Positions 23,819-31,274 of a stretch of 32,181 nt of DNA are shown in pieces; within the stretch, counting starts at the first letter, position 1; every line of letters starts with the position of its first letter. The stretch lies in the NCBI GenBank assembly GCA_049889655.1, contig JBMHCY010000072.1, positions 1 to 32,181 of the forward strand, given 5' to 3'. The DNA is from UBA1172 sp049889655 (GTDB lineage Bacteria; Pseudomonadota; Alphaproteobacteria; Puniceispirillales; UBA1172). The translations under genes and the position numbers were made by a program. The notes below the pieces were generated by a model. That model had not been told where the DNA came from. It did not search any database and saw nothing but the letters and a program-made list of their open reading frames with translations.

Positions 23819-24835
23819 TTACCAGCCGGTGCGGTCGATAATCATCTGGGCAGTGGCCGCATGGGTGGCAAGGGCATTGATCGGCAGGGTATCGGTTTTG
23901 AAACGTCCCCATGAGGCCACCTCGCTGTCGGGTTCGGCCTCGGGGTTCACCGGGAATTCATAATTGGTGCTGGCGTAAATCTGCTGAGCTTCCTCGCCGG
24001 TCAGCCATTCGAGAAAAGCCCTCGCCTCATCCGCCCGGTCTGAGAATTTCACAATCCCGCCGCCTGAAATATTGACGTGCTGACCGCGATCATCCTGATT
24101 GAGATAGACCAGCCGCAACGCCGAGGCCCATTCCCGCTGCTCCGGGTTTTCAGTATTGAATTTCATCTTGCCGTAATAATAGGTGTTCATGATGGCGATA
24201 TCGCACTGGCCGGCATAGATCGCCTTGGCCTGGGCCCGATCATTGCCCTGGGGCTTGCGGGCGAGATTGGCGACGAGCCCTTCAACCCATTGTTCAGCCT
24301 CGGCTTCGCCATGATGTGCCACCAGCGAGGCCAGCAGGGCCCGGTTATAGACATGGCTCCCCTTGCGGGTGCAGATCAGCCCTTTCCATCGGGGGTCGGC
24401 AAGATCCTCAATACGGGTGATCGCTCCCGCCGGGACGCGGTCTCTGGCGGTGACGATAATCCGGGCACGGGTTGAAAGAGCTGTCCAGCGGTCATCCTTG
24501 TCACGCAGCCATGCCGGCACACGCGCCTCAATGACAGGGGAATTGAGCGGGGCCAGCAGATCAAGGTCCTTCAATTCCGCAATCCGTGAGACATCCACCG
24601 TCAGCACAAGATCAGCCGGCGAAGATGAACCTTCGGCCTTAAGCCGCTGCGCCAGCCCTTTCGGGGCATGGACAACATTGAACGTCGTCCCCGTCTTCGC
24701 CGTGTACGCATCAAGAAACGGCTGCAATAACTGCTGATTCCGATAGGAATAGACGTTCAGTTCCTGCGCGAAAGCGGATAGCGGTGACAGCAGCACCATG
24801 CAGATTGCAAGGGCGAAGGCAGGCATAATTTTCAT
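23819..24835 (-). CDS. Fe(3+) ABC transporter substrate-binding protein (FbpA/FutA-like)
   Basis: The 338-residue product begins with a signal peptide: hydrophobic ALAICMVLLSPLSAFA with probable cleavage after Ala23, before QELNVYSYRN. The mature part is a class II periplasmic ferric-iron binding protein. LNVYSYRNQQLLQPFL at the mature start and the tyrosine cluster NTYYYGKM in the C-terminal lobe match iron-ligand tyrosines in FbpA/FutA proteins. GGGIVKFSDRADEA is another family segment. No permease or ATPase gene adjoins it, so it must work with a distant transporter. A Fur-box-like palindrome lies 25 nt upstream and a strong terminator follows, so it is probably a single-gene, iron-repressed unit. 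Confidence 0.9.
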   Translation of the reverse strand: MKIMPAFALAICMVLLSPLSAFAQELNVYSYRNQQLLQPFLDAYTAKTGTTFNVVHAPKGLAQRLKAEGSSSPADLVLTVDVSRIAELKDLDLLAPLNSPVIEARVPAWLRDKDDRWTALSTRARIIVTARDRVPAGAITRIEDLADPRWKGLICTRKGSHVYNRALLASLVAHHGEAEAEQWVEGLVANLARKPQGNDRAQAKAIYAGQCDIAIMNTYYYGKMKFNTENPEQREWASALRLVYLNQDDRGQHVNISGGGIVKFSDRADEARAFLEWLTGEEAQQIYASTNYEFPVNPEAEPDSEVASWGRFKTDTLPINALATHAATAQMIIDRTGW

Positions 24836-24859
24836 GGTTCAAGAACCCTGATGCAGAAA

Positions 24860-24874
24860 TGAGAACAATTCTCA
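24860..24874 (-). promoter_or_regulatory. Fur-box-like operator for the iron-binding protein gene
   Basis: TGAGAA-CAA-TTCTCA is a perfect 6-3-6 inverted repeat. Read on the reverse strand as TGAGAATTGTTCTCA it agrees with the 7-1-7 Fur consensus TGATAATnATTATCA at 11 of 14 defined positions. A -35-like TTGACC lies at 24895-24900, and the 17-nt spacing puts the (weak) -10 at the edge of the palindrome. A looser inverted repeat (TCTC-N8-GAGA) follows at 24876-24891. Confidence 0.6.
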
Positions 24875-24902
24875 ATCTCACGATTGCGAGACAGGGTCAA
24901 GA

Positions 24903-24947
24903 CAAAAATATACCCCGGAAAGCGCCTTTGATTAAGGGCGGCCGGGG
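24903..24947 (-). terminator. probable rho-independent terminator of the cupin gene
   Basis: CCCCGG (24913-24918) and CCGGGG (24942-24947) form an outer stem. An inner stem with one bulge is formed by CGCCTT and AAGGGCG. On the reverse strand the hairpin is followed by TATATTTTTG. It lies shortly after the cupin stop at 24971 and upstream of the iron-gene promoter. Confidence 0.6.
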
Positions 24948-24970
24948 TTGGGACAGGAGCCTGAAAAAGA

Positions 24971-25402
24971 CTAGATGCCGAAGCCGGGTTCAAACCCTGG
25001 CGGGGCCAGTTCGAGGGTGTTGAAATCAAACCCCGGGGCGACGATGTTGCTGGCGAGAACCCAGCCTTCCTTGGCACTGGCGGCCTGCCACGCTCCTTTG
25101 GGGATGATCACCTGCGGCCGTTCACCCTGGCTCAAGTCACAGCCGAGTTTGAGAATTTCGACAGGTTCATCGCCTTGCTTGCGATAGAGCGAGAGCGCCG
25201 CGCCAGCGTGCCAGCTCCAGATTTCGGCAGCATCGGTGATTTTATGCCAATGCGCCGTTTCACCTTCCTTCAGCAGAAAGTAGATAGCCGATACATCGGA
25301 ACGGAGACCATTTTTATTGCGGGAAACAAGAGTTTCTTTGTACCAGCCGCCTTCGGGATGGGGGCGAAGGTCTAGCTTTTCAATAATCTCTTCGGCATTC
25401 AT
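24971..25402 (-). CDS. cupin_5 (DUF985) family protein
   Basis: The 143-residue product is a small single-domain cupin of the DUF985 family. The family patterns are HPEGGWYKET near the N-terminus (15-24), AIYFLLKEGETAHWHKI, EIWSWHAGAALSLY, and IPKGAWQAASAKEGW followed by NIVAPGFDFNTLELA. Histidines in HWH and WSWH are candidate metal or ligand residues. The biochemical role of the family is not well defined, and a sugar-epimerase-like fold is all that can be said. Starts at an ATG with only a weak ribosome binding site; TTGAATA occurs twice in the 25 nt before it. Confidence 0.82.
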   Translation of the reverse strand: MNAEEIIEKLDLRPHPEGGWYKETLVSRNKNGLRSDVSAIYFLLKEGETAHWHKITDAAEIWSWHAGAALSLYRKQGDEPVEILKLGCDLSQGERPQVIIPKGAWQAASAKEGWVLASNIVAPGFDFNTLELAPPGFEPGFGI

Positions 25403-25465
25403 GTATTCAATTCCGGATATTCAACTTTCGTCATGATATAGGCCGGTTTGCCTCATGTACAGGGG

Positions 25466-25786
25466 TCAGGCCGGAAAATATGCGACGGCCGCATAAGCAG
25501 CGAGCCCGGCCATCACAGCGATCACCATATCCCGCCGCCAGACCATTACCCCGAGTGCCAGGACCAGCGCGGCCAGCCGGGCATTGAGGCTTGTTTCAGC
25601 TACAAGGCCGTTGGGGAAGACAACGATCAGCATCATCACCCCGGAAACCATGGCGTAGGCGACAGCATTGATCCAGATCGAAAACCGGCTTTCCGGATCA
25701 ATCCGGTTGCCGACAACGACCCCCAGCAGTCGCCAGCCGAAAGTGCCGAGAAAGGCGAGCAAAACGAGCAGCCACAATTCAGCCAT
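25466..25786 (-). CDS. azlD: AzlD family branched-chain amino acid transport subunit
   Basis: This 106-residue very hydrophobic protein has about four membrane segments: LWLLVLLAFLGTFGWRLLG, INAVAYAMVSGVMMLIVVF, ARLAALVLALGVMVW and the C-terminal MVIAVMAGLAAYAAV. This fits AzlD, the small partner of AzlC. Together they form an exporter of branched-chain amino acids such as azaleucine in Bacillus. Its start overlaps the azlC stop by 8 nt, the usual coupled arrangement. It ends 63 nt before the cupin gene on the same strand. Confidence 0.86.
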   Translation of the reverse strand: MAELWLLVLLAFLGTFGWRLLGVVVGNRIDPESRFSIWINAVAYAMVSGVMMLIVVFPNGLVAETSLNARLAALVLALGVMVWRRDMVIAVMAGLAAYAAVAYFPA

Positions 25787-26528
25787 CGCTGCCTCTTTTC
25801 TGCGGCCAGAGCATCACCACCAGCGTGCCGCCGACAACACCGCCGATCAGGATCGACCATTCCCCCAGCAGCGGATAGAGCAGCGGGCAGAGCACACCGC
25901 CCGAGACCCCGGCAATCCGCATCATCAGCCGCCGGGCGTTGATGACCATGAGCAGGATATAAAGCGGCGTGATCACCATGATCGCCAGCATGATATGCGG
26001 GTTGACCCAGTCATCCATATAATAGCCAAAAGCTGTGCCCAGCATCCCCAACCCGTAAAGCATCCCGGCCATACCGATGAAATACGACCTTATCAGCCGG
26101 GGCGGCCGCTCACCTTCGAGGCTGCCGATCTGCAACCAGGAGGTGATGGCCAGCATCTGCACCAGCAGCAGTTTCTCCCAGAACGGCACATGATCCCGTG
26201 TCAGCCCCATGATCGCCATCCCCGATACTGTCATCAGCAGCATCCGCATATTGGCGAGGGCCACCGCCGTGATGATAACAAAGGCCGAAGCCCCTGCCGT
26301 ATGCAGGGTTGCCATCGCCACTTGTCCGGGCATCCCCCAGACAAGGGCTGTCGTCGTCAGCGTCATCGGCAGATCAAACCCGGCTTCCCGGGCAATCGCC
26401 GCAAAACCGAGCATGGTGGCAAAGATGCTCAGCCCGGGAATACCGAGCCCGGCTTTCATGCCATCACGCCGGGCTTCGGCAAGCTGGCCTGGATCGGGGG
26501 GTGTTTCTGGCACGGTCGAGGAATTCAT
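25779..26528 (-). CDS. azlC: AzlC family branched-chain amino acid exporter
   Basis: AzlC is the large subunit of the AzlCD exporter in the inner membrane. The 249-residue protein has an N-terminal polar stretch, then GMKAGLGIPGLSIFATMLGFAAIARE, LVWGMPGQVAMATLH (the conserved Gln motif), ALANMRMLLMTV and several further membrane segments to WSILIGGVVGGTLVVML. The open frame begins with a TTG at 26531; I prefer the ATG at 26528, although neither has a clear ribosome binding site. A promoter candidate lies about 30-60 nt upstream. It is divergent from rnd. Confidence 0.87.
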   Translation of the reverse strand: MNSSTVPETPPDPGQLAEARRDGMKAGLGIPGLSIFATMLGFAAIAREAGFDLPMTLTTTALVWGMPGQVAMATLHTAGASAFVIITAVALANMRMLLMTVSGMAIMGLTRDHVPFWEKLLLVQMLAITSWLQIGSLEGERPPRLIRSYFIGMAGMLYGLGMLGTAFGYYMDDWVNPHIMLAIMVITPLYILLMVINARRLMMRIAGVSGGVLCPLLYPLLGEWSILIGGVVGGTLVVMLWPQKRGSDG

Positions 26529-26556
26529 CAAAAAAACGTTCTGTAGTCTTGTCTCT

Positions 26557-26586
26557 ACTATCCCGCCAGAGAGGGCATTTGGTCAA
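26557..26586 (-). promoter_or_regulatory. possible azlCD promoter
   Basis: Reverse-strand TTGACC (26581-26586) and GATAGT (26557-26562) are 18 nt apart. The predicted start near 26551 gives a leader of about 23 nt to the azlC ATG. Confidence 0.45.
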
Positions 26587-26595
26587 GTCGATGTA

Positions 26596-26625
26596 TTGCT
26601 GTCTCGGGTTGTGCTGTGGTATGTT
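26596..26625 (+). promoter_or_regulatory. possible promoter of the rnd-lptCA genes
   Basis: TTGCTG (26596-26601) and TATGTT (26620-26625) are 18 nt apart, both partial matches to consensus. A transcript starting near 26632 would have a short leader before the ATG at 26650. Confidence 0.35.
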
Positions 26626-26649
26626 GGCGCTTCTTGCCAGTGACGGATC

Positions 26650-27279
26650 ATGACCATGCCCAGCAAAGCCCCCATCCATTTCTATCAGGATGATCTTCCC
26701 GCTGATCTCGATCTCGGGGCCTGCGTTGCCATCGACACCGAAACCATGGGGCTTAATCCGCATCGTGACAGGCTTTGCCTTGTGCAGATTTCGAGCGGTG
26801 ATGGTGAAGCGCATCTGGTGAAGATGAGTCATCCGCAGAAACCGGCGCCCAATCTGGCGCGGTTGCTGGCTGATGAAACCGTTGAAAAACTCTTTCATTT
26901 TGCCCGTTTTGATCTTGCCGCACTGAGCCACGGGATCGGGCCTGTGAACGGCCCGGTCTATTGCACCAAGATCGCCTCGAAATTGATCCGGACCTATACC
27001 GATCGCCACGGGCTCAGCGAACTTGTCCGCGAGGTTCTCGGCATTGAGATTTCCAAGCAGCAGCAGTCATCGGATTGGGGGGCGGCCGAACTCACCCCCG
27101 AACAACAGGTTTATGCTGCCAATGATGTGCTTTATCTGCACGCCATCCGTGCGGAACTGGATCGCCGTCTTGACCGCGAAGGCCGCACCGCGACAGCCCG
27201 GGCGGCGTTTGCCTTTCTGCCTGTCCGGGCCGCCATGGATCTCGAAGGCTTCGGCAGTGTTGATATTTTCGCCCATTGA
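26650..27279 (+). CDS. rnd: ribonuclease D-like 3'-5' exonuclease
   Basis: The 209-residue product is a single DEDDy exonuclease domain without the HRDC domains of E. coli RNase D (about 375 residues). Catalytic positions are Asp29 and Glu31 in AIDTETMGL, the Asp in FHFARFD, and YAANDVLYL with the last Asp and the tyrosine-type site. Short RNase D-like proteins ahead of lptC are common in alphaproteobacteria; their role is presumed to be tRNA or other RNA 3' trimming. A second in-frame ATG lies 6 nt downstream. lptC starts 21 nt after the stop. Confidence 0.88.
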   Translation: MTMPSKAPIHFYQDDLPADLDLGACVAIDTETMGLNPHRDRLCLVQISSGDGEAHLVKMSHPQKPAPNLARLLADETVEKLFHFARFDLAALSHGIGPVNGPVYCTKIASKLIRTYTDRHGLSELVREVLGIEISKQQQSSDWGAAELTPEQQVYAANDVLYLHAIRAELDRRLDREGRTATARAAFAFLPVRAAMDLEGFGSVDIFAH

Positions 27280-27299
27280 CGGGCGGCAGCGGGGGCATC

Positions 27300-27989
27300 A
27301 TGGCCGATCACGGTGATATCAAGGAAAAACCCGCATCAGGGTTCAGTTTTGCGCCCCGGCAGATGTCTGAGGACAGCATCGCCACCAGCATTGCCAGCGA
27401 CACCTCCCGCAGGCGGACCCAACTGCTGCTGGTTGCGGCAAGTTTGGGTGTGATCGCGCTGCTCGGGCTGGCACTCGTCAATCTTCAGGATAGCAAACTG
27501 GAAGTTCAGGTCAGTGCCGAAAAAGCTGATCTCGATGACGCCGGCAATGTCCAGATGGAAGGGCTTTCCTATCGCGGCATCACCAAGGACGGCAATGATT
27601 TCGTTCTGCTCGCCGAGACAGCTGCCGAAAACACCGAAACCCCCGACCGGGTGCTGATGACCGGGCCTCGGGCCCGGGTCGATACCAAGACCGGCAACCC
27701 GATCACGATCCGGGCCAATGAGGGGGATTTCTCGCGTGTTCGCAACACCGTCAATCTCAAGGGCCGGGTGGTGATTGTCCGCCCCGATCTGGGCTACACG
27801 CTGCTGACCGATGAAGCTTTCACCAATCTTGATACCGGGATGATCATCTCGGAAGTGCCCGTCAGGGGGTTCAGCCCCAACGCCCGGGTGAATTCCGCCG
27901 GTATGATCATCAACGAGGAAGCCCGCGATGTGACCTTCACCGGCAAGGCCAGACTCATCCTCAATCAGGGTATTCGCACAGAGGAGTAA
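27300..27989 (+). CDS. lptC: LPS export periplasmic protein LptC
   Basis: LptC is the inner-membrane-anchored bridge protein that passes lipopolysaccharide from LptBFG to LptA. The 229-residue product has a cytoplasmic N-terminus of about 40 residues, one membrane helix (LLLVAASLGVIALLGLALV, about 41-59) and then a beta-rich periplasmic part with LTDEAFTNLDTGMIIS and the OstA-like turn repeats. The frame can start at a TTG at 27276, overlapping rnd. The ATG at 27300 has GGGGG upstream and is preferred. It fits the alphaproteobacterial LptC (DUF1239) form. lptA follows after 9 nt. Confidence 0.88.
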   Translation: MADHGDIKEKPASGFSFAPRQMSEDSIATSIASDTSRRRTQLLLVAASLGVIALLGLALVNLQDSKLEVQVSAEKADLDDAGNVQMEGLSYRGITKDGNDFVLLAETAAENTETPDRVLMTGPRARVDTKTGNPITIRANEGDFSRVRNTVNLKGRVVIVRPDLGYTLLTDEAFTNLDTGMIISEVPVRGFSPNARVNSAGMIINEEARDVTFTGKARLILNQGIRTEE

Positions 27990-27998
27990 CCCATCATC

Positions 27999-28799
27999 AT
28001 GTCCGCCACGTTGTTTTCCGCCCGTACGCTTGTTTTGTTGACCCTTGCCGTGATGATGGCCCCGCAGATGGCTGTGGCGCAATCTTCCTCGCCGTCGAGA
28101 GAGCCGCTTGTTGTCGAAGCTGATGAAAGCCTGCAATGGCGGCGTGATGACCGCCAATACATCGCCACCGGCAACGCTGTGGCGACCCAGGGCAACACTG
28201 TTTTGGAAGCGGACACGATCACCGCGGATTATACTGAAAACGCGGCAGACAGCAGCGATGATATCAATATCAGCCGCATCGTCGGCGAGGGCGGGGCCAA
28301 ACTGACGGAACCTGATTATCAGGCCGTGGCCGGGACCATCGAATACAGCCTTGAGACAAATGTCGCCCGTCTCCGCGGCGGTGACCTCACCATCACCGCT
28401 GATGACGGGACTGTTACGGCAACCGAGACAATCGTCTACAACCGTGGTGAACGCCTCGTGGTCGCCACCGGAACGGCGCAGATCGCGCTCAGCAACGGCC
28501 AGCGGATCAATGGTGACCGTATCGAGGTTGATCTCGATGCCGGGGAACGTGATTTCACCGCCATCCGTGCCTTCGGCAACGCTGAGGTGTTCAGCCCGGA
28601 AGCCGACCGAAACCGCGAGGCCCGGGCCGAAAACATCACCTATACCCGCGCCAGCGGGATCGCCATCCTGACAGGGTCGGTCGAGATTCTCGATGGTAGC
28701 AACCGCATGACCGGTGACAAGGCTGAGATCAACACCGTGACCGGCATTTCGACCATGACCGCCACCGGCGGCCGGGTGGGTGGTGTCTTCACCCCATAG
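27999..28799 (+). CDS. lptA: LPS transport periplasmic protein LptA (OstA-like)
   Basis: LptA forms the periplasmic bridge for lipopolysaccharide on its way to the outer membrane. The 266 residues start with a signal peptide (hydrophobic LVLLTLAVMMAPQMAVA; cleavage likely near AVA-Q28). Repeating OstA-type beta strands follow, such as YIATGNAVATQGNTVLEADT, VATGTAQIALSNGQRINGDR and ILTGSVEILDGSNRMTGDKAEI. At 266 residues it is longer than E. coli LptA (about 185). It lies 9 nt after lptC, with GAGGAG at the end of lptC as the likely ribosome binding site. lptB follows only after a 160-nt gap. Confidence 0.87.
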   Translation: MSATLFSARTLVLLTLAVMMAPQMAVAQSSSPSREPLVVEADESLQWRRDDRQYIATGNAVATQGNTVLEADTITADYTENAADSSDDINISRIVGEGGAKLTEPDYQAVAGTIEYSLETNVARLRGGDLTITADDGTVTATETIVYNRGERLVVATGTAQIALSNGQRINGDRIEVDLDAGERDFTAIRAFGNAEVFSPEADRNREARAENITYTRASGIAILTGSVEILDGSNRMTGDKAEINTVTGISTMTATGGRVGGVFTP

Positions 28800-28839
28800 G
28801 CGAAGCCTTGATACGATCGGAAGGACAAGCAAGAACCGG

Positions 28840-28868
28840 TTGAAATCAGGGAAAAATTTATATAAATT
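28840..28868 (+). promoter_or_regulatory. possible lptB promoter with AT-rich palindrome
   Basis: TTGAAA (28840-28845) and TATAAA (28861-28866) are 15 nt apart, shorter than the ideal 17. The -10 lies inside a perfect 14-bp palindrome AATTTATATAAATT (28855-28868). This is the most AT-rich point in the 160-nt gap between lptA and lptB, so lptB probably has its own promoter here. Confidence 0.45.
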
Positions 28869-28881
28869 CATCCCATCAACT

Positions 28882-28896
28882 TGTTCAGGGTGAACA
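28882..28896. promoter_or_regulatory. perfect 6-3-6 palindrome upstream of lptB
   Basis: TGTTCA-GGG-TGAACA is a complete inverted repeat. It starts about 10-20 nt after the predicted transcript start of the -10 at 28861 and 64 nt before the lptB start. The place and shape suit a dimeric repressor site; the binding protein is unknown. Confidence 0.5.
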
Positions 28897-28959
28897 TTTT
28901 TCCGACAGGATATGTCAACCGGCAAGAAGTCATAACGCTGCTGCACAATCGTCGGAGAC

Positions 28960-29742
28960 ATGATGACCCAGCAATCAACCCAGCATGGACAGCCGCGTCT
29001 TGTTCACAACGCCCCTGGTGTTTCCGGGCTTGTGGCACAGCAGATCGGCAAATCCTATGATCAGAAGCGGGTTGTGCGGAATGTCTCGCTGCATGTTAGG
29101 CGGGGTGAGGCGGTGGGTCTGCTGGGCCCCAATGGTGCAGGCAAGACCACTTGCTTCTACATGATATCAGGTGTCATCAGCGCCGATGAAGGCCGCATCC
29201 TGCTCGACCAGACCGATATTTCCACGGTACCGGTGTTTCGCCGGGCCCAGCTGGGTATCGGCTATCTGCCGCAGGAATCCAGCATCTTCAAGGGGCTGAC
29301 CGTTGAGCAGAACATCCGGGCCATTCTTGAGATCATTGAGAGCGATCCGGAAATCCGCAACATCATGCTCGAAGAGCTGCTGACCGAATTCAACATCGCC
29401 CATCTGCGCCATGCCAGTGCGCTGACCCTTTCCGGTGGTGAGCGTCGGCGTGTCGAAATCGCCCGTGCCCTTGCGGCCCGGCCGACCTTCCTTTTGCTCG
29501 ATGAACCGCTGGCCAGCATTGATCCGATTGCAGTGAACGAGATCAGGGATCTGATCATCCAGCTGAAAAGCCACGGGCTCGGCGTCCTGATCACCGATCA
29601 CAATGTCCGCGACACCCTGAACATTGTTGACCGCGCCTATATCATGCATGACGGGATGATCATCAAATCCGGGACACCGGAAGACGTGGTCAATGACCCG
29701 AATGTCCAGAACGTCTATCTGGGCAAACAGTTCAACCGTTAG
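28960..29742 (+). CDS. lptB: LPS export ABC transporter ATP-binding protein LptB
   Basis: LptB is the ATPase that drives lipopolysaccharide extraction by LptFG. The 260-residue protein has Walker A GPNGAGKT at 56-63, the Q-loop in YLPQESSIF, the signature LSGGERRRVEIARAL and Walker B FLLLDEP followed by LASIDPIAV, then TDHN with the switch histidine. The stretch after Walker B in most LptB proteins is FAGVDPI, here LASIDPI. The N-terminal extension (about 25 residues) is longer than in E. coli. Two ATG codons open the frame; GGAG suits the second one (28963) slightly better. ptsN follows, but rpoN and hpf, usually between, are absent. Confidence 0.94.
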   Translation: MMTQQSTQHGQPRLVHNAPGVSGLVAQQIGKSYDQKRVVRNVSLHVRRGEAVGLLGPNGAGKTTCFYMISGVISADEGRILLDQTDISTVPVFRRAQLGIGYLPQESSIFKGLTVEQNIRAILEIIESDPEIRNIMLEELLTEFNIAHLRHASALTLSGGERRRVEIARALAARPTFLLLDEPLASIDPIAVNEIRDLIIQLKSHGLGVLITDHNVRDTLNIVDRAYIMHDGMIIKSGTPEDVVNDPNVQNVYLGKQFNR

Positions 29743-29758
29743 AAGCATATCTGCTGTA

Positions 29759-29787
29759 TTGACATCCCCGGCACAAGCCCTTAAAAG
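29759..29787 (+). promoter_or_regulatory. probable ptsN promoter
   Basis: A perfect TTGACA (29759-29764) and TAAAAG (29782-29787) are 17 nt apart in the 101-nt gap after lptB. The -10 is inside a partial inverted repeat (AAGCCCT/AGGGtGCTT). ptsN therefore may be transcribed separately, with a leader of about 50 nt. Confidence 0.5.
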
Positions 29788-29843
29788 GGTGCTTCAATCA
29801 TTAAGATGATGAGTTATCAGGACTCGGATCCGGAAATTTATCC

Positions 29844-30320
29844 ATGAAAATCAACACGTTCATGTCGCCTGACGATATTATCGTCGGGTTATCTGCCAAC
29901 AGCAAAAAACAGGTTCTCGAGGATCTTGTGGTGCAGACATGCAGTTCTGTCCAGGATCTCGATGCCCGGCTTGTGCTCGACCAGCTGATGGAACGTGAAC
30001 GTCTTGGCTGTACCGGGATCGGCGACGGCATTGCCATCCCCCATACCCGTTGTGCCCTGCCCGATTTTATCAGCCAGCCGCTTGTCCGTCTGGCAATCCT
30101 CGACAAGGCGATCGATTTTGATGCCAATGACGGCCTGCCTGTCGATATCGTCTTCCTGATGCTGGCCCCGCAGGATTCCGGGGGTGAACATCTGGCCGCC
30201 CTGGCGCTTGTATCGCGTATCATGCGGCAGGAAGGCTTTGCCCAGCGGATGCGGGAAGCTGAAACGGCATCTGCGCTCTGGGATATGCTCAACGCTGAAA
30301 AAGTCTCGGACGCCGCCTAG
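29844..30320 (+). CDS. ptsN: PTS IIA-like nitrogen regulatory protein PtsN (EIIA-Ntr)
   Basis: PtsN is the last phosphoacceptor of the nitrogen PTS chain (PtsP-PtsO-PtsN) and regulates potassium transport, stress responses and metabolism by protein contacts. The 158-residue product has the phosphorylated His67 in DGIAIPHTRC and the family segments RERLGCTGIGDG and DIVFLMLAPQDSGGEHLAALA. It occupies its usual place downstream of lptB, yet without rpoN and hpf in between. A weak hairpin (30340-30357) follows the stop. Confidence 0.94.
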   Translation: MKINTFMSPDDIIVGLSANSKKQVLEDLVVQTCSSVQDLDARLVLDQLMERERLGCTGIGDGIAIPHTRCALPDFISQPLVRLAILDKAIDFDANDGLPVDIVFLMLAPQDSGGEHLAALALVSRIMRQEGFAQRMREAETASALWDMLNAEKVSDAA

Positions 30321-30368
30321 GGTGACAATCGCCCCTCCCCCCGCTAGGATAGGCGGGAAGGGATTTTC

Positions 30369-31274
30369 ATGCCAATTTTGCACTCTCCACCAAGCGGCAA
30401 TCTTCTTGGTATCATTTATATGATCATCGCCATGCTGGCCGGTGTCGTGACCTCGCTGATCGTCAAAGATATGTCAGCCGTGGCGGCCGTGCTGGTGGTG
30501 CTGTCGCTGCGCTTCCTGACCAGCATTCCGCCGCTGATGCTCTCGGCCTGGTTTGTCCGTGGCCGGGCGCTCTTTCGGATCAACCGCTGGGACAGGCTGG
30601 TGATGCGGATCGTCGTCGGCCATTGCGGGATCATCCTGTGGTTTCTGTCGGTCAAATACGCCACCCTCGGGCAGGCAACAGCACTGTTTCAGTCCTCGGC
30701 AATCTTTGTCACTCTGCTGTCGCCGTTTATCCTCAAGGAAAAGGTCGGGCTTTACCGAGGCGGGGCGGTCATGGCCGGGCTGCTCGGTATCTACATGATC
30801 ACCGACCCGCTCAGCGGTGATCTGAATATCGGGGCCCTGTTCGGGATCGGCTCGGCGCTTGCCGGGGCGGCATTGGTGATTGTACTGCGGTTGCTGGGAC
30901 GAACCGATGAGCCTGTCTCGGTGGCCATCTGGCACAATATTGTCGGGGCAGTCACCTACCCGCTGCTCGTGCTGTTCATCGGTCTTGGCCCCCAACTGAT
31001 AAGCACCGCCGGGCTCTACCCGGGGATATTGGTGGTGTTCGGCATTGCCGCCTGTTTTGTCCAGATTGGTTTTACCGCAGCCTATCGCCATGGCGAGGCC
31101 GTGGTGCTGGTGCCGATCCGCTATCTTTCTGTTCCGCTTGCCAGCATCCTTGGCTGGGTGATCTGGGCGGAAAGCCTGAGCCTTGTTGAAATGGCCGGGA
31201 TGGTGATTGTCGTCACCTCATGTCTGGTGATCGCCGTGCGGGAATATATGCTGGGAAGAAAAAAACAGCCCTGA
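30369..31274 (+). CDS. EamA/DMT family transporter
   Basis: This 301-residue protein has about ten membrane helices in two EamA repeats: IIYMIIAMLAGVVTSLIVKD, VLVVLSLRFLTSIPPLML, and the second half from ALFGIGSALAGAALVIVLRLL to MVIVVTSCLVIAVREYML. Positively charged loops such as RGRALFRINRWDR fall between helices. It is a probable drug/metabolite exporter of unknown substrate. Start at 30369 has AAGGGA upstream; a second in-frame ATG at 30420 exists. Its stop directly abuts that of the LysE gene (TGA next to TCA). The protein is only distantly similar to the EamA member at 22804-23721. Confidence 0.86.
   Translation: MPILHSPPSGNLLGIIYMIIAMLAGVVTSLIVKDMSAVAAVLVVLSLRFLTSIPPLMLSAWFVRGRALFRINRWDRLVMRIVVGHCGIILWFLSVKYATLGQATALFQSSAIFVTLLSPFILKEKVGLYRGGAVMAGLLGIYMITDPLSGDLNIGALFGIGSALAGAALVIVLRLLGRTDEPVSVAIWHNIVGAVTYPLLVLFIGLGPQLISTAGLYPGILVVFGIAACFVQIGFTAAYRHGEAVVLVPIRYLSVPLASILGWVIWAESLSLVEMAGMVIVVTSCLVIAVREYMLGRKKQP

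Noticed and set aside
27336..28961. Reverse open frame of 541 codons opposite lptC and lptA
   Set aside because: The forward frames match LptC and LptA with signal or anchor sequences. The reverse frame is a GC-rich shadow with no family pattern.
30340..30357. CCCGC/GCGGG hairpin after ptsN as a terminator
   Set aside because: The stem is only 5 bp with an 8-nt loop and lacks a proper T run; it overlaps the leader of the next gene.
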